Shown: one piece after another, positions 33,551 to 41,889 of the stretch | Layout: each line of letters begins with the position of its first letter | Position numbering within the stretch: the first letter of the stretch is position 1 | NCBI RefSeq assembly: GCF_021545335.1 | Contig: NZ_CP089312.1 | Coordinates: 4,712,001-4,776,000 of the forward strand | DNA length: 64,000 nucleotides | Direction of reading: 5' to 3' | Source of the DNA: Streptomyces sp. GQFP | GTDB lineage: Bacteria > Actinomycetota > Actinomycetes > Streptomycetales > Streptomycetaceae | Position numbers and translations under genes: made by a program | Notes under the pieces: model-generated | The model's database searches: none | Told to the model about the DNA's origin: nothing | What the model saw: the letters and a program-made list of their open reading frames with translations, nothing else

Positions 33551-33961
33551 TCAGGCGATGTCGTGGACGTTGTGCTCAGTCAGGTCGGATGCGTGCCGGG
33601 CGATAGCGCGGTAGTCGGCATCGTCATGGAGGACAGCCAGACCGTGATGGGCCGCGGTGGCGGCGATGACGAGGTCCACCGCCGACGCACTGCGATGTTC
33701 CCCGGCCTGGGCCATGCGGTGTTGCACCGCGCCGATCCAGCGCCCCGCGTTCTTCGGCACCGACACGTCCGGGTAGAGATCAGTGAACATCTCCGTGATC
33801 TCGTCGTACTCGCGTCCGTTCCTGGCGCTGTGGAGGAACTCGGCGCGTTGCACGTAACAGGATGCGATGGCCCCGGCATCGATCGCGTCGTACCAGGCCG
33901 ATTGCAGCTTTGGATCGCGGAGCAGCCGGACCAGGCCGGATGTGTCGAGCAAGTAGATCAC
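33551..33961 (-). CDS. vapC: VapC-type PIN-domain toxin
   Basis: The 136-residue protein starts at GTG 33961, overlapping the antitoxin stop by GTGA. The PIN acidic residues are visible: Asp in VIYLLDTSGLVR, Glu in VQRAEFLHSA, Asp in SASAVDLVIAATAA and a last Asp in LHDDADYRAIA. VapC toxins are Mg-dependent RNases that cut tRNA or rRNA. All four acidic positions are kept, so it is probably active. Confidence 0.92.
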   Translation of the reverse strand: MIYLLDTSGLVRLLRDPKLQSAWYDAIDAGAIASCYVQRAEFLHSARNGREYDEITEMFTDLYPDVSVPKNAGRWIGAVQHRMAQAGEHRSASAVDLVIAATAAHHGLAVLHDDADYRAIARHASDLTEHNVHDIA

Positions 33962-34179
33962 CGACTGTGCTTCTCCGCCCGGTGCAGTCGCTCGGCGTCC
34001 TCGACGGCACCCCACTCACGCGCACGTTCGAAGTGACGGCTTATGCGCGCCGCACGCTCCTGCTGCTCGGCGTAGAAGTGCAGGGCGAGATTGACCGCTT
34101 CCTTCTTGGTCCTGACCTTGGACAGAGCCATCGCCCGTTCCAGGGCGTCATCGTCGATGTCGATCTGGGTTACAGACAT
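33958..34179 (-). CDS. vapB: VapB-type ribbon-helix-helix antitoxin
   Basis: The 73-residue protein starts MSVTQIDIDDDALERAMALS (ATG 34179), followed by VRTKKEAVNLALHFYAEQQE, the VapB/RHH DNA-binding pattern. The C-terminal part (ISRHFERAREWGAVEDAERL) should bind VapC. A perfect 11-bp-arm inverted repeat at 34196-34235 lies directly upstream and is the expected autoregulatory operator. Confidence 0.9.
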   Translation of the reverse strand: MSVTQIDIDDDALERAMALSKVRTKKEAVNLALHFYAEQQERAARISRHFERAREWGAVEDAERLHRAEKHSR

Positions 34180-34195
34180 GTGGCGCCTCCCTCGC

Positions 34196-34235
34196 AATGT
34201 TGGTGATGTACATAGAAGAATACGTCACCAACATT
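34196..34235. promoter_or_regulatory. VapBC operator/promoter palindrome
   Basis: AATGTTGGTGA (34196-34206) and its exact inverse TCACCAACATT (34225-34235) flank 18 bp of A/T-rich DNA, starting 17 bp upstream of vapB. Repeated RHH binding sites of this type are usual for toxin-antitoxin autoregulation. Confidence 0.75.
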
Positions 34236-34318
34236 CGCGGGTCCAGCTGTCGGCCCTCCCGCCGGGAGCGGGAAAGCCGACTGCACCTCATGGAGCCTCG
34301 AACGGTACGGGGACTCCG

Positions 34319-34805
34319 CTAGGAGGCGTCACCTACCGTGCCGGTGAACTCCGGGCCCTCGATCGCCTCCCCGTTCGCGTCGTAGGTCCACAGGCGTAGC
34401 CGTAGCGACTCCGTGTCCTCGTTCAGGTGGTCGGTGACGGTGGGTACGGGCAGGTCGATGCTCAGGCTGCCCGCGGGTACTTCGGACATGAGCAGCGTGC
34501 CGTCCGGGAGGGCTGCGGACAGGGGGCGTTCGGGGTCCGGTGAGGCTCCGAAGTTCTCGTCCAGCCAGGTCGCGGGGACGTCCGTTGTGGACAGTTCGGT
34601 GGCGTCGGGTACGGGGAGCAGCTGCAGGTCCGTCCATGTGGCCACGTCGGCGGCGGCGGAGAGGGTGATCCGCCAGAGCAGTGGTTGGCCCTCGGTGACC
34701 TGGTCCGTGACCGGTGTCATGGTCGCCGTGGGCTGGGGGTCGTCGTTCTGTGCGGTGACGCCGCCCAGGTAGGAGCCGATCACCGCGCCGCGTACGGTCT
34801 TGACG
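34319..34805 (-). pseudogene. C-terminal fragment of a secreted Calx-beta-like protein
   Basis: The frame ends at 34319 and has no credible start. It reads VAVKTVRGAVIGSYLGGVTA, then TPVTDQVTEGQPLLWRITLS and DLPVPTVTDHLNEDTESLRL. The pattern 'V.EG..L.W...LS' and 'D...E..E.L.L.L' is that of Calx-beta sandwich repeats. It joins directly, in another frame, to the photolyase start at 34880, so it is a transplanted 3' end. Function of the parent is unknown. Confidence 0.5.
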
Positions 34806-34811
34806 GCCACC

Positions 34812-34880
34812 CGGTGACTGTAGGACCGGGTTGTCGGGCACCCGCAGGTCCGCGGTGAACAGGGCAACGGAGACGTGCAC
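34812..34880 (-). pseudogene. N-terminal stub of a DNA photolyase
   Basis: A GTG at 34880 with GAGGAA upstream opens VHVSVALFTADLRVPDNPVL, a close match to photolyase N-termini (VALFTxDLRxHDNPxL). After about 23 codons homology stops. Photolyase genes often close such light- or lipid-linked operons in Streptomyces, and here the stub follows the reductase gene by 36 bp on the same strand. The gene was cut by deletion or insertion. Confidence 0.6.
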
Positions 34881-34916
34881 GGTTCCTCGGTACCCCTCAG
34901 TGGGTCTCAGTGGGTC

Positions 34917-36428
34917 TCAGTGGGTACGGGCCGGTTCGGGGGCGGCCGATTCGGCCGCAGCCGCGATGTTGCGGGCCATGCCGCCGAAGATCGCGGCGTG
35001 GAAGGGTGCCACGCCCCACCAGTAGGCGTGCCCGGCCAGACCGTGCGGATGGAACAGGGCCCGCTGCCGGTACACCGTGCGGCCCTGGGGATCCCGGTCG
35101 ACGGTCATCTCCAGCCAGGCCAGACCCGGCAGTCGCATCTCCGCGCGCAGCCGGAGCAGCCGGCCCGGCTCGATCTCCTCCACTCGCCAGAAGTCCAGGC
35201 TGTCGCCGACCCGCAGCCGGGTCGCGTCGCGGCGGCCCCGACGCAGGCCGACACCGCCCACCAGGCTGTCCAGCCAGCCCCGCAGGGCCCAGGCCGGCGG
35301 CGAGGAGTACCAGCCGTTCTCGCCGCCGATCGCCTCCACCACCCGCCACACCGCCTGCGGCGACGCCGCGACCGTACGCTCGCGGTGATCCGTGTAGAGG
35401 CTGCCGCCCGCCCAGTCGGGGTCGGTCGGCAGCGGGTCGCTGGGGGCGCGGGGAGTCGAGGCCGAGGACCATCTGGTGGCCACGTCCGCGTCCTGGACGC
35501 GCCGCAGAGCCAGCCGGATCGCCCGGTCGAGGGTGAGCGGTCCCTCCGGCGGGTCCGGCACGTAATGGACGATGTCCCGCTCGGCGCAGACCACCTCGTG
35601 CTTCAGCAACTCGACCAGCGGGCGCGCGAGAGCGCCCGGCACCGGGGTGACCAGACCGACCCAGAGACTGGACAACCGGGGAGTGAGCAGCGGAACGGGG
35701 ACGATGACGCGTCTCGGCAGTCCGGCGACGGCGGCGTACCGCCGCATCATCTCCTGGTACGTGAGGACATCCGGCCCGCCGATGTCGAAGGTTCGGTTCA
35801 CGTCGTACGGCAGCCGCGCGCACCCCACGAGGAGGCGGAGCACGTCGCGGACGGCGATCGGCTGGATGCGGGTGCGCACCCAGCTCGGGGTCACCATCGC
35901 GGGGAGCCGCTCGGTCAGATGGCGCAGCATCTCGAACGAGGCCGAACCCGACCCGATGATCACGGCTGCCCGCAGTACGGCGGTCGGTACGCCCGAGGCC
36001 AGGAGGATGCGGCCCACTTCGGCACGGGACCGCAGATGGGGTGAGAGCGCGTGCTCGGGTACGCCGGCGGGGGTCAGCCCGCCGAGGTAGACGATCCGCC
36101 GGATTCCGGCGGCACGCGCCTGCTCCCCGAAGATCCTGGCCGCGCGCCGGTCGGTCTCCTCGAAACCCCGCCCGGTGCCGAGCGCGTGCACCAGGTAGTA
36201 CGCGACGTCCGTTCCCTCCATGGCCGCGCGCACGGACGCCTCGTCCGTCACGTCCCCGCGCACGGCCTCCGCCTGCCCTGCCCACGGATGGTCCCGCAGC
36301 TTGCCGGGCGAGCGGGCCAGGCAGCGTACCGAGTACCCGGCCGCCAGCAACTCCGGCACCAGCCTGCCGCCCAGGTAACCGGTGGCGCCGGTGACCAGAC
36401 AACGCAGCGGCCGCTCGTCGTCGGTCAT
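34917..36428 (-). CDS. SDR/NAD(P)-binding reductase with SRPBCC (DUF2867) domain
   Basis: The 503-residue protein starts at ATG 36428 (MTDDERPLRCLVTGATGYLG). The Rossmann motif TGATGYLGG and an atypical SDR pattern fill residues 1-290 (VRGDVTDEASVRAAMEGTDV, YYLVHALGTG). The C-terminal part (about 335-490) is an SRPBCC-like DUF2867 domain (GSLYTDHRERTVAASPQAVW, LRLRAEMRLPGLAWLEM, HPHGLAGHAYWW). Such fusions occur next to photolyase, carotenoid or quinone genes. It lies 241 bp downstream of the flavoprotein gene. Substrate unknown; a quinone or lipid is a fair guess from context. Confidence 0.85.
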   Translation of the reverse strand: MTDDERPLRCLVTGATGYLGGRLVPELLAAGYSVRCLARSPGKLRDHPWAGQAEAVRGDVTDEASVRAAMEGTDVAYYLVHALGTGRGFEETDRRAARIFGEQARAAGIRRIVYLGGLTPAGVPEHALSPHLRSRAEVGRILLASGVPTAVLRAAVIIGSGSASFEMLRHLTERLPAMVTPSWVRTRIQPIAVRDVLRLLVGCARLPYDVNRTFDIGGPDVLTYQEMMRRYAAVAGLPRRVIVPVPLLTPRLSSLWVGLVTPVPGALARPLVELLKHEVVCAERDIVHYVPDPPEGPLTLDRAIRLALRRVQDADVATRWSSASTPRAPSDPLPTDPDWAGGSLYTDHRERTVAASPQAVWRVVEAIGGENGWYSSPPAWALRGWLDSLVGGVGLRRGRRDATRLRVGDSLDFWRVEEIEPGRLLRLRAEMRLPGLAWLEMTVDRDPQGRTVYRQRALFHPHGLAGHAYWWGVAPFHAAIFGGMARNIAAAAESAAPEPARTH

Positions 36429-36669
36429 GCCGATCGCACGCACGCCGGTCGAGTGCGCCTTGTCCGGCGGCGGTCGGCGGACCGGTCCGCAAGAAACGTC
36501 ATGGCTCTCATGTCTTCCCGGGAGGTGCCCCACCGGGGGCTCTGTCGCTGTTCCCCTGAGGCCATGCTTGGGGCCGAGGGCGAGCACCGCAACCGCGTGG
36601 TCGCGACGAACACTCCGCCCGGCCATGGGACCCGGGCGGTGTCCGGGTCCGGCCGGGTCCGGCCTGCCG

Positions 36670-37683
36670 TCACTGCAGTGCGTGGACCGCGGCTGAGAAC
36701 ACCGGGGGCATCCGGGACGCTGCGGGGACGATGAGGCGGGCGGTGCCGGGATGGCGGCCGGCGGCCAGCAGGGCTCCGGTCAGCAGTCGGTGGCGGCGGG
36801 TCAGCCGGGCCCAGGCGCGCTCGTACGCGTCCGGGCGCCCGGCGGCCAGGCAGCGGACGGCGGCCCCGGCCGTCGCCAGCGCGAGGGCGATGCCCTCGCC
36901 GGTGAGGGCGTCCAGGTAGCCCGCGGCGTCGCCGACGAGCAGGACACGGCCTGCGGTTCTGCGCCGCACCCGCTGGCGCAGCGGTCCGGCGCCGCGTACC
37001 TCCGTCGCGGCCGAGCCGCGCAGCGAGGCGGTGAGAGCCGGGAAGGCGGCCAGGTGATCGTCGTACCCGCGACGGCTGCGGCTGAGGACCGCGACGCCCA
37101 CCAGGTCGTCGCCGACCGGTGTCACATAGGCCTCGCCGTGCCGGGACCAGTGGACCTCCACGAAGTCCGTCCACGGTTCGACGCGGTAGTGCCGCCGCAG
37201 TCCGTAGCGGCCGTGGGGGCGGTTCGGCAGGTCCAGTCCCAGGCTGCGGCGCACCGGGGAGTGCAGGCCGTCGGCGGCGATCAGCCAACGGGCCGTGGTG
37301 TTGGCGGCGGTGACCGTGTCCGCGCTCTGGCGCACCTCGCCGACCTTGCCCGGCAGCATGCGCACGCCGAGGTCGAGAGCGCGCCGGTGCAGTGCGGAGT
37401 GCAGCGTCGTACGGCGGATTCCCAGCCCGTTGCCGCCACGGAAGGGCGCTTCGGCGTGGGTGGTGCCGTCCAGGTAGCGGATGCCGCGCAGTTCGCGGCC
37501 GGTGACCTCGACGCCCAGTGCGCTCAGCGCGGTGACACCGCCGGGCATGACTCCTTCTCCGCAGGCCTTGTCCACGGGCGTGGTCCGGGGTTCGACGACG
37601 ACGGCCTCCAGGCCGGCGAGCGCGGCGTGGATGGCGGCGGCAAGACCGGCCGGTCCACCGCCGGCCACCAGTACGTCGATCAC
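36670..37683 (-). CDS. FAD-dependent monooxygenase/reductase (SrsC-like)
   Basis: The 337-residue protein starts at GTG 37683, overlapping the methyltransferase stop (GTGA). The FAD motif VLVAGGGPAGLAAAIHAA is at residues 3-20, the second motif GEGVMPGGV follows, and the late FAD motif is VLLVGDAAGYLDALTGEGIA. It belongs to the geranylgeranyl-reductase/phenol-hydroxylase type. Its place after a type III PKS and a methyltransferase is that of SrsC in S. griseus, which hydroxylates alkylresorcinols to quinols/quinones. The assignment rests on gene order and family. Confidence 0.82.
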   Translation of the reverse strand: MIDVLVAGGGPAGLAAAIHAALAGLEAVVVEPRTTPVDKACGEGVMPGGVTALSALGVEVTGRELRGIRYLDGTTHAEAPFRGGNGLGIRRTTLHSALHRRALDLGVRMLPGKVGEVRQSADTVTAANTTARWLIAADGLHSPVRRSLGLDLPNRPHGRYGLRRHYRVEPWTDFVEVHWSRHGEAYVTPVGDDLVGVAVLSRSRRGYDDHLAAFPALTASLRGSAATEVRGAGPLRQRVRRRTAGRVLLVGDAAGYLDALTGEGIALALATAGAAVRCLAAGRPDAYERAWARLTRRHRLLTGALLAAGRHPGTARLIVPAASRMPPVFSAAVHALQ

Positions 37684-38219
37684 GCCGGAGCGGGTGCGGT
37701 CGGCGTGGTCGCGGCGGCCAGCGCCCGGTTCTCGCAGCGGACGCGGACGGTGAGCAGGGCGGCGTTGAGTACCGTGAACACGGCCGCGGTGACCCAGGCG
37801 GTGTGGACGAGTGGCAGGGCCACGCCCTCGGCGACGACGGCCACGTAGTTCGGGTGCCGCAGCCACCGCCGGCGGTAGGGGCCGCCGGTCACCAGCGGCA
37901 GGCCGGGTACGACGATCACCCGGGTGTTCCAACGGGGTCCCAGGGTGTGGATGCACCACCACCGCAGCGCCTGTGCGCCCGCGAGCACGGCCAGCATCGG
38001 CCAGGCCAGGGCGGGTACGAAGGGGCTGTCGGCCAGCCACACCTCGGCCGGGCAGGCGATCAGCAGGCCGGTGTGGAGGGCAACCATCGCCGGGTAGTGA
38101 CCCTGCCCGGTCTCGGTCGCGCCGCGGGCGGTGCTCCACCGTTCGTTGCGGCGGGCGACGACGAGTTCGGCGACGCGCTCGGCGGCGACGGCGGCCACCA
38201 GCAGTCCGTACCAGATCAT
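37680..38219 (-). CDS. Isoprenylcysteine carboxyl methyltransferase-type membrane protein (SrsB-like)
   Basis: The 179-residue protein has four to five membrane helices and the ICMT signature: LGPRWNTRVIVVPGLPLVTG, then GPYRRRWLRHPNYVAVVAEG. In the srs operon the equivalent enzyme O-methylates the alkylresorcinol ring. ATG 38219 lies 45 bp after the PKS stop. The stop overlaps the flavoprotein start. Confidence 0.87.
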   Translation of the reverse strand: MIWYGLLVAAVAAERVAELVVARRNERWSTARGATETGQGHYPAMVALHTGLLIACPAEVWLADSPFVPALAWPMLAVLAGAQALRWWCIHTLGPRWNTRVIVVPGLPLVTGGPYRRRWLRHPNYVAVVAEGVALPLVHTAWVTAAVFTVLNAALLTVRVRCENRALAAATTPTAPAPA

Positions 38220-38264
38220 GTGTCCCTGTGTCCTTCGTGTCCTTCGTGTCCTTCGATGGCCGAA

Positions 38265-39341
38265 CTACCAGCGCAGCAGCACGAGTTCGCAGGCGAAGCC
38301 TGGCCCCATCGCCAGCAGCACGCCCGGGGTGCCCGGCGGTGGGCGGCGTTGGGCCAGGGTGTCGCGCAGTACGTGGAGTACCGATGACGAGGACAGGTTG
38401 CCGACGTCGGCCAGATGACGCCAGGTCACATCGAGTGCGTCGGCGGGCAGGTCGAGGGCCTCGGTGACGGCTTCCAGGACCTTGGGGCCGCCGGGGTGGC
38501 ACACCCAGGCGGTCACGTCCTTCGGCTTGATCCCGTGGTCGCCGAGGAAGCCCTGGACGTCATCGGCGAGGTAACGGCGCACCACATCGGGGACCCGCGG
38601 GTCGAGGACGACCTGGAAGCCGGAGTCCTTGATGTCCCAGCCCATGACGCGTCCGGTGTCCGGGTACAGGTGGCTGCGGGTGTCCACGATCGTCGGCCCA
38701 GCGGTCTCTTCCGGGCGACCCGGGCGGTCCGGGCGGTCCGCGCCGCACGCGACGACCGCGGCGGCGCCGTCGCCGAACAGCCCGGTGGCGACCAGGTTGG
38801 CCATGGAGGCGTCGTCACGCTGGAAGGTGAGCGAGCACAGTTCGACCGACAGCAGCACCGCCACCTGGTCGGGCCGGCCCAGCAGGTAGTCGTGCGTACG
38901 GGCCAGCCCTGCGGCGCCGCCGGCGCAGCCCAGGCCGAACAGGGGCAGCCGTTTGACGTCCGGCCGCAGTCCGAGGCGGCCGGCCAGCCGTGCGTCGATC
39001 GAGGGGGTGGCGATGCCGGTGACGGAGGTGAAGATCAGCAGGTCCACGTCGGCGGCGGTCAGACCGGCCGTGTGCAGCGCGCCCCGGACGGCCTGGGCGC
39101 CCAGGTCGGTGGCGGCGGCGACGAAGACGTCGTTGGCGGCACCGAATCCGTCCAGTTCCGCGTACCGTTCGAGCGGCAGCGTCATGTGACGCGAGTTGAC
39201 CTTCGCGCTGCGGTGCAGCCGGTCCAGGACCCGGCGGTCGGCGCCCTCGGGCAGGCAGGTGCGGGCCACCATGTCGGTGATCTCGGACTGGGTGCGGCGG
39301 TGCGGTGCGAGGGCACCGTGAACGGCGGCGATCCGCGTCAT
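38265..39341 (-). CDS. Type III polyketide synthase (SrsA-like)
   Basis: The 358-residue protein has the thiolase-fold Cys in PLFGLGCAGGAAGLA (about residue 139), the His in WVCHPGGPKVLEAV (about 288) and the Asn in VGNLSSSSVLHV (about 321), the complete catalytic triad. The N-terminal RRVLDRLHRSAKVNSRHMTL and the gene order point to bacterial alkylresorcinol/alkylpyrone synthases. It condenses malonyl-type extenders on long acyl starters. It is the first gene of the minus-strand operon, 150 bp from the divergent UbiA gene. Confidence 0.93.
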   Translation of the reverse strand: MTRIAAVHGALAPHRRTQSEITDMVARTCLPEGADRRVLDRLHRSAKVNSRHMTLPLERYAELDGFGAANDVFVAAATDLGAQAVRGALHTAGLTAADVDLLIFTSVTGIATPSIDARLAGRLGLRPDVKRLPLFGLGCAGGAAGLARTHDYLLGRPDQVAVLLSVELCSLTFQRDDASMANLVATGLFGDGAAAVVACGADRPDRPGRPEETAGPTIVDTRSHLYPDTGRVMGWDIKDSGFQVVLDPRVPDVVRRYLADDVQGFLGDHGIKPKDVTAWVCHPGGPKVLEAVTEALDLPADALDVTWRHLADVGNLSSSSVLHVLRDTLAQRRPPPGTPGVLLAMGPGFACELVLLRW

Positions 39342-39491
39342 AGGGTTCCCGTCCGGTTACCGACTGGGATGAGTTGCTCCCCAGGTGTTCCCCGGTCCGG
39401 GGCTTCGACACCAGGGATCGCCCGTCCGGCCGTTCCTCCCGAGGGGCGTGTGCACCGGCTGGGTGGGGCCGGGGCGCCTACGATCGGCCGG

Positions 39492-40361
39492 GTGGGCACT
39501 CCCGAGCAGTCGACGGCCGGCCGCCCGGCCGCGAGTTGGGCCGTCCGGGTGGGCGGCCTGGCCGGATCGTGCCACCCCGGGCCCGTCGTAGCGGTCACCG
39601 CCCTGATGGCCGCTCTCGCCGTCACCGCCGGCCAGAGCGCCGCGCGTGGTGTCCTGACCGCCGGTGCCGTGCTGACCGGGCAGTTGTCCGTCGGCTGGTG
39701 CAACGACGCGTTCGACGCGCGCCGGGACATCGCCGCCGGTCGCCGGGGCAAACCCGTCGTCGACGGCACGGTCGGCGTGACGGAGGTGTGGGTGGCCGCC
39801 TGTGCCGCGCTGGCGCTGTGCGTGCCGTTGTCGTTCGCCTGTGGCCTGTGGGCGGGCGCCGTTCACCTGGCCGGGGTGGCGGCAGCATGGGCGTACGACC
39901 TGCGGCTCAAGGCGACAGCGTGGTCCTGGGCGCCGTACGCGGTGGGCTTCGCCGCGCTCCCGGCATTCGTGGCGCTGGGGCTGCCGGGGCAGCCGTGGCC
40001 GGCCTGGTGGGTCGTCACCGCCGGGGCGCTCTTGGGGGTCGGGGCCCATCTGGGTGACGTACTGCCGGACATCCGTGGGGATCTGGCGACGGGCGTACGG
40101 GGCTGGCCGCACCGGCTGGGCCCGGACGGCGCACGGCTACTGCTGCCGGTGCCGCTGGTGGCCGCGTCCGCGGTTCTGGTGCTGGGGCCCGCCGGACCAC
40201 CCGGCGGACGGGGAGTGGCGGCGCTCGCGGTGGCCGGCCTGGTCGCGGTGGCGGGGACGGTGCTGGGACGCCACTGGGCGCGGGCGGCGTTCGCGGCGGC
40301 GGTCGCCGTGGCGGTGGTGGACGTGACGTTGCTGCTGCTGCGCGGCACCGGGATCGCCTGA
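39492..40361 (+). CDS. UbiA-family prenyltransferase
   Basis: The 289-residue protein starts at GTG 39492; TACGAT ends 7 nt upstream and there is no ribosome-binding site, suggesting a leaderless mRNA. Eight helices are predicted. The first Asp motif is GWCNDAFDARRD (NDxxDxxxD) and the second is VLPDIRGDLATGVRGWPHRL. UbiA enzymes attach isoprenoid chains to aromatic rings in the membrane. Divergent to the phenolic-lipid operon, it may prenylate its product or supply a quinone. Confidence 0.88.
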   Translation: MGTPEQSTAGRPAASWAVRVGGLAGSCHPGPVVAVTALMAALAVTAGQSAARGVLTAGAVLTGQLSVGWCNDAFDARRDIAAGRRGKPVVDGTVGVTEVWVAACAALALCVPLSFACGLWAGAVHLAGVAAAWAYDLRLKATAWSWAPYAVGFAALPAFVALGLPGQPWPAWWVVTAGALLGVGAHLGDVLPDIRGDLATGVRGWPHRLGPDGARLLLPVPLVAASAVLVLGPAGPPGGRGVAALAVAGLVAVAGTVLGRHWARAAFAAAVAVAVVDVTLLLLRGTGIA

Positions 40362-40403
40362 CCCCGCCTCCTCGCCGGCCGGCTCACCGCGCTGTCGAAT
40401 TCG

Positions 40404-40595
40404 TCACCGGGCCGGGGAGTGCTTGCTGCGGCTGGGGTCCAGCCGGAAGTCGGGGCAGTCGCGGTTTTGACATGCACCCGGGCCCCACACGGGTACGAAT
40501 ACGCCGAGGGTCTTGTGGCGATGGACTGCGGCCGGCACGGATTTCTTGCAGGCCGGACACACGTACGCTTCGGGCTTGCGCTTCCTTTTGACCAT
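40404..40595 (-). CDS. Small zinc-ribbon-like protein
   Basis: The 63-residue basic protein MVKRKRKPEAYVCPACKKSV has CPAC followed by CQNRDCPDF, two Cys pairs that can hold one zinc; HRHK lies between them. ATG 40595 is 6 nt after TATCGT (40602-40607) with no ribosome-binding site, so the mRNA is probably leaderless. Nucleic-acid binding is likely from the charge; no family name recognised. Confidence 0.65.
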   Translation of the reverse strand: MVKRKRKPEAYVCPACKKSVPAAVHRHKTLGVFVPVWGPGACQNRDCPDFRLDPSRSKHSPAR

Positions 40596-40643
40596 ATTTT
40601 TACGATATGCCCGTAGCGGCGCACAGGGAAGTGCACGGCCTCC

Positions 40644-41630
40644 TCACCGCTGTTCGTCGGGCTGTTCCTGGGCGTCTGTCGGGGCGGGCCTTCTGAGGCT
40701 GAGCACCACGGACCCTGCCAGGACGACGACGATGACCGCGAGGCTGACCGGTGAGGGGATTTCCGGGATGCCGCTGCTGATCATCTTGTGGGACGCCTGG
40801 AGGATGAGCTTGACGCCGATGAAGGCGAGGATGATCGCCAGCCCCTTGTTCAGGTAGTGGAAGCGGTCCAGGAGGCCGGCGAGCATGAAGTAGAGGGCCC
40901 TCAGGCCGAGGATGGCGAACGCGTTGCTGGTGTAGACGATGAAGGCGTCGTCGCTGACCGCGAGGACCGCCGGGACACTGTCGACGGCGAAGATCAGGTC
41001 GGCGGCCTCGATAGCCGCGACCACCGCGAGCAGCGGGGTCGCCATCCTCTTGCCGGCTTCCTTGACGAAGAACTTCGCCCCGGCGTACTCGTCCCGGACC
41101 GGGATGATCTTGCGGAGCATCCGTACGGCGAAGCTCTTGCCCGGGTCGAAGCTCTCCTGCTCGTCCTTGAGGAGCTTGTAGGTGCTGTAGAAGAGGACCG
41201 CCGCGAAGGCGAACAGCACCGCGGTGAAGCGGCTGACCACGGCCACGCCGAGGGAGAGGAAGATCCCGCGGAAGACGAGGGCGCCGATGACGCCGAAGAA
41301 CAGCACGCGGTGCTGGTAGGCGCGGGGCACCTTGAAGTACGCGAAGATCACGGCGAAGACGAAGAGGTTGTCGACCGACAGGCTCTTCTCCAGCAGCCAG
41401 GCTGTCGTGTACTCGGTGCCGGCGGTGGAGCCGAGGACGAGGAAGACGACCGCGCCGAAGATCAGGGCGAGGCTCACCCACAGGCCGCTCCAGGCGGCTG
41501 CCTCCTTGAAGTGGATGACGTGCGCGGTGCGGTGGGACAGCAGGTCCACCGCCAGCGACACGACCACCGTCGCGGCGAACGCCCCCCACAGCCAGAGCGG
41601 GACCTCAAGCACGCCGAACACCTTCACCAT
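40644..41630 (-). CDS. TerC-family integral membrane protein
   Basis: The 328-residue protein has about nine helices and the TerC hallmark acidic motifs: LEKSLSVDNLFVFAVIFAYF and AIEAADLIFAVDSVPAVLAV, both with intramembrane Asp/Glu/Asn. The TerC group is linked to tellurite resistance and to Mn(II) export or metal loading of secreted enzymes. It stands alone on this strand. Family call is firm; the ion is not shown. Confidence 0.93.
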   Translation of the reverse strand: MVKVFGVLEVPLWLWGAFAATVVVSLAVDLLSHRTAHVIHFKEAAAWSGLWVSLALIFGAVVFLVLGSTAGTEYTTAWLLEKSLSVDNLFVFAVIFAYFKVPRAYQHRVLFFGVIGALVFRGIFLSLGVAVVSRFTAVLFAFAAVLFYSTYKLLKDEQESFDPGKSFAVRMLRKIIPVRDEYAGAKFFVKEAGKRMATPLLAVVAAIEAADLIFAVDSVPAVLAVSDDAFIVYTSNAFAILGLRALYFMLAGLLDRFHYLNKGLAIILAFIGVKLILQASHKMISSGIPEIPSPVSLAVIVVVLAGSVVLSLRRPAPTDAQEQPDEQR

Positions 41631-41889
41631 GGCCCGCGCGAAATACGCCGGCCCCTACACAGGAGTGTCCGCCATCGCACCCCCGGGAGCATGCGGAGCG
41701 GGCGAGGCCGGCCGGAGGTTCTCCTCACCGGCCGGCCATTCGCCGTGCTCGTACGTTTCGCCGTCCGAGAGGGCGATGGGCACGGTGGCGCCCGGATCGA
41801 TACCGCTGTCCGGCCCCTGGTGGGGCTCGGGCCTGCCCTGAAGCCCTGCGAGCTGAGCGGCGCCCCTTCCCCCGGGGGGAAAGCATCGG
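41631..41889. other. Short intergenic with possible small frame
   Basis: A minus-strand frame ending at 41655 contains the protein-like stretch DSGIDPGATVPIALSDGETY and HGEWPAGEENLRPA, but I see no start codon with a ribosome-binding site close to it. It may be the end of a lost gene. Confidence 0.3.
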
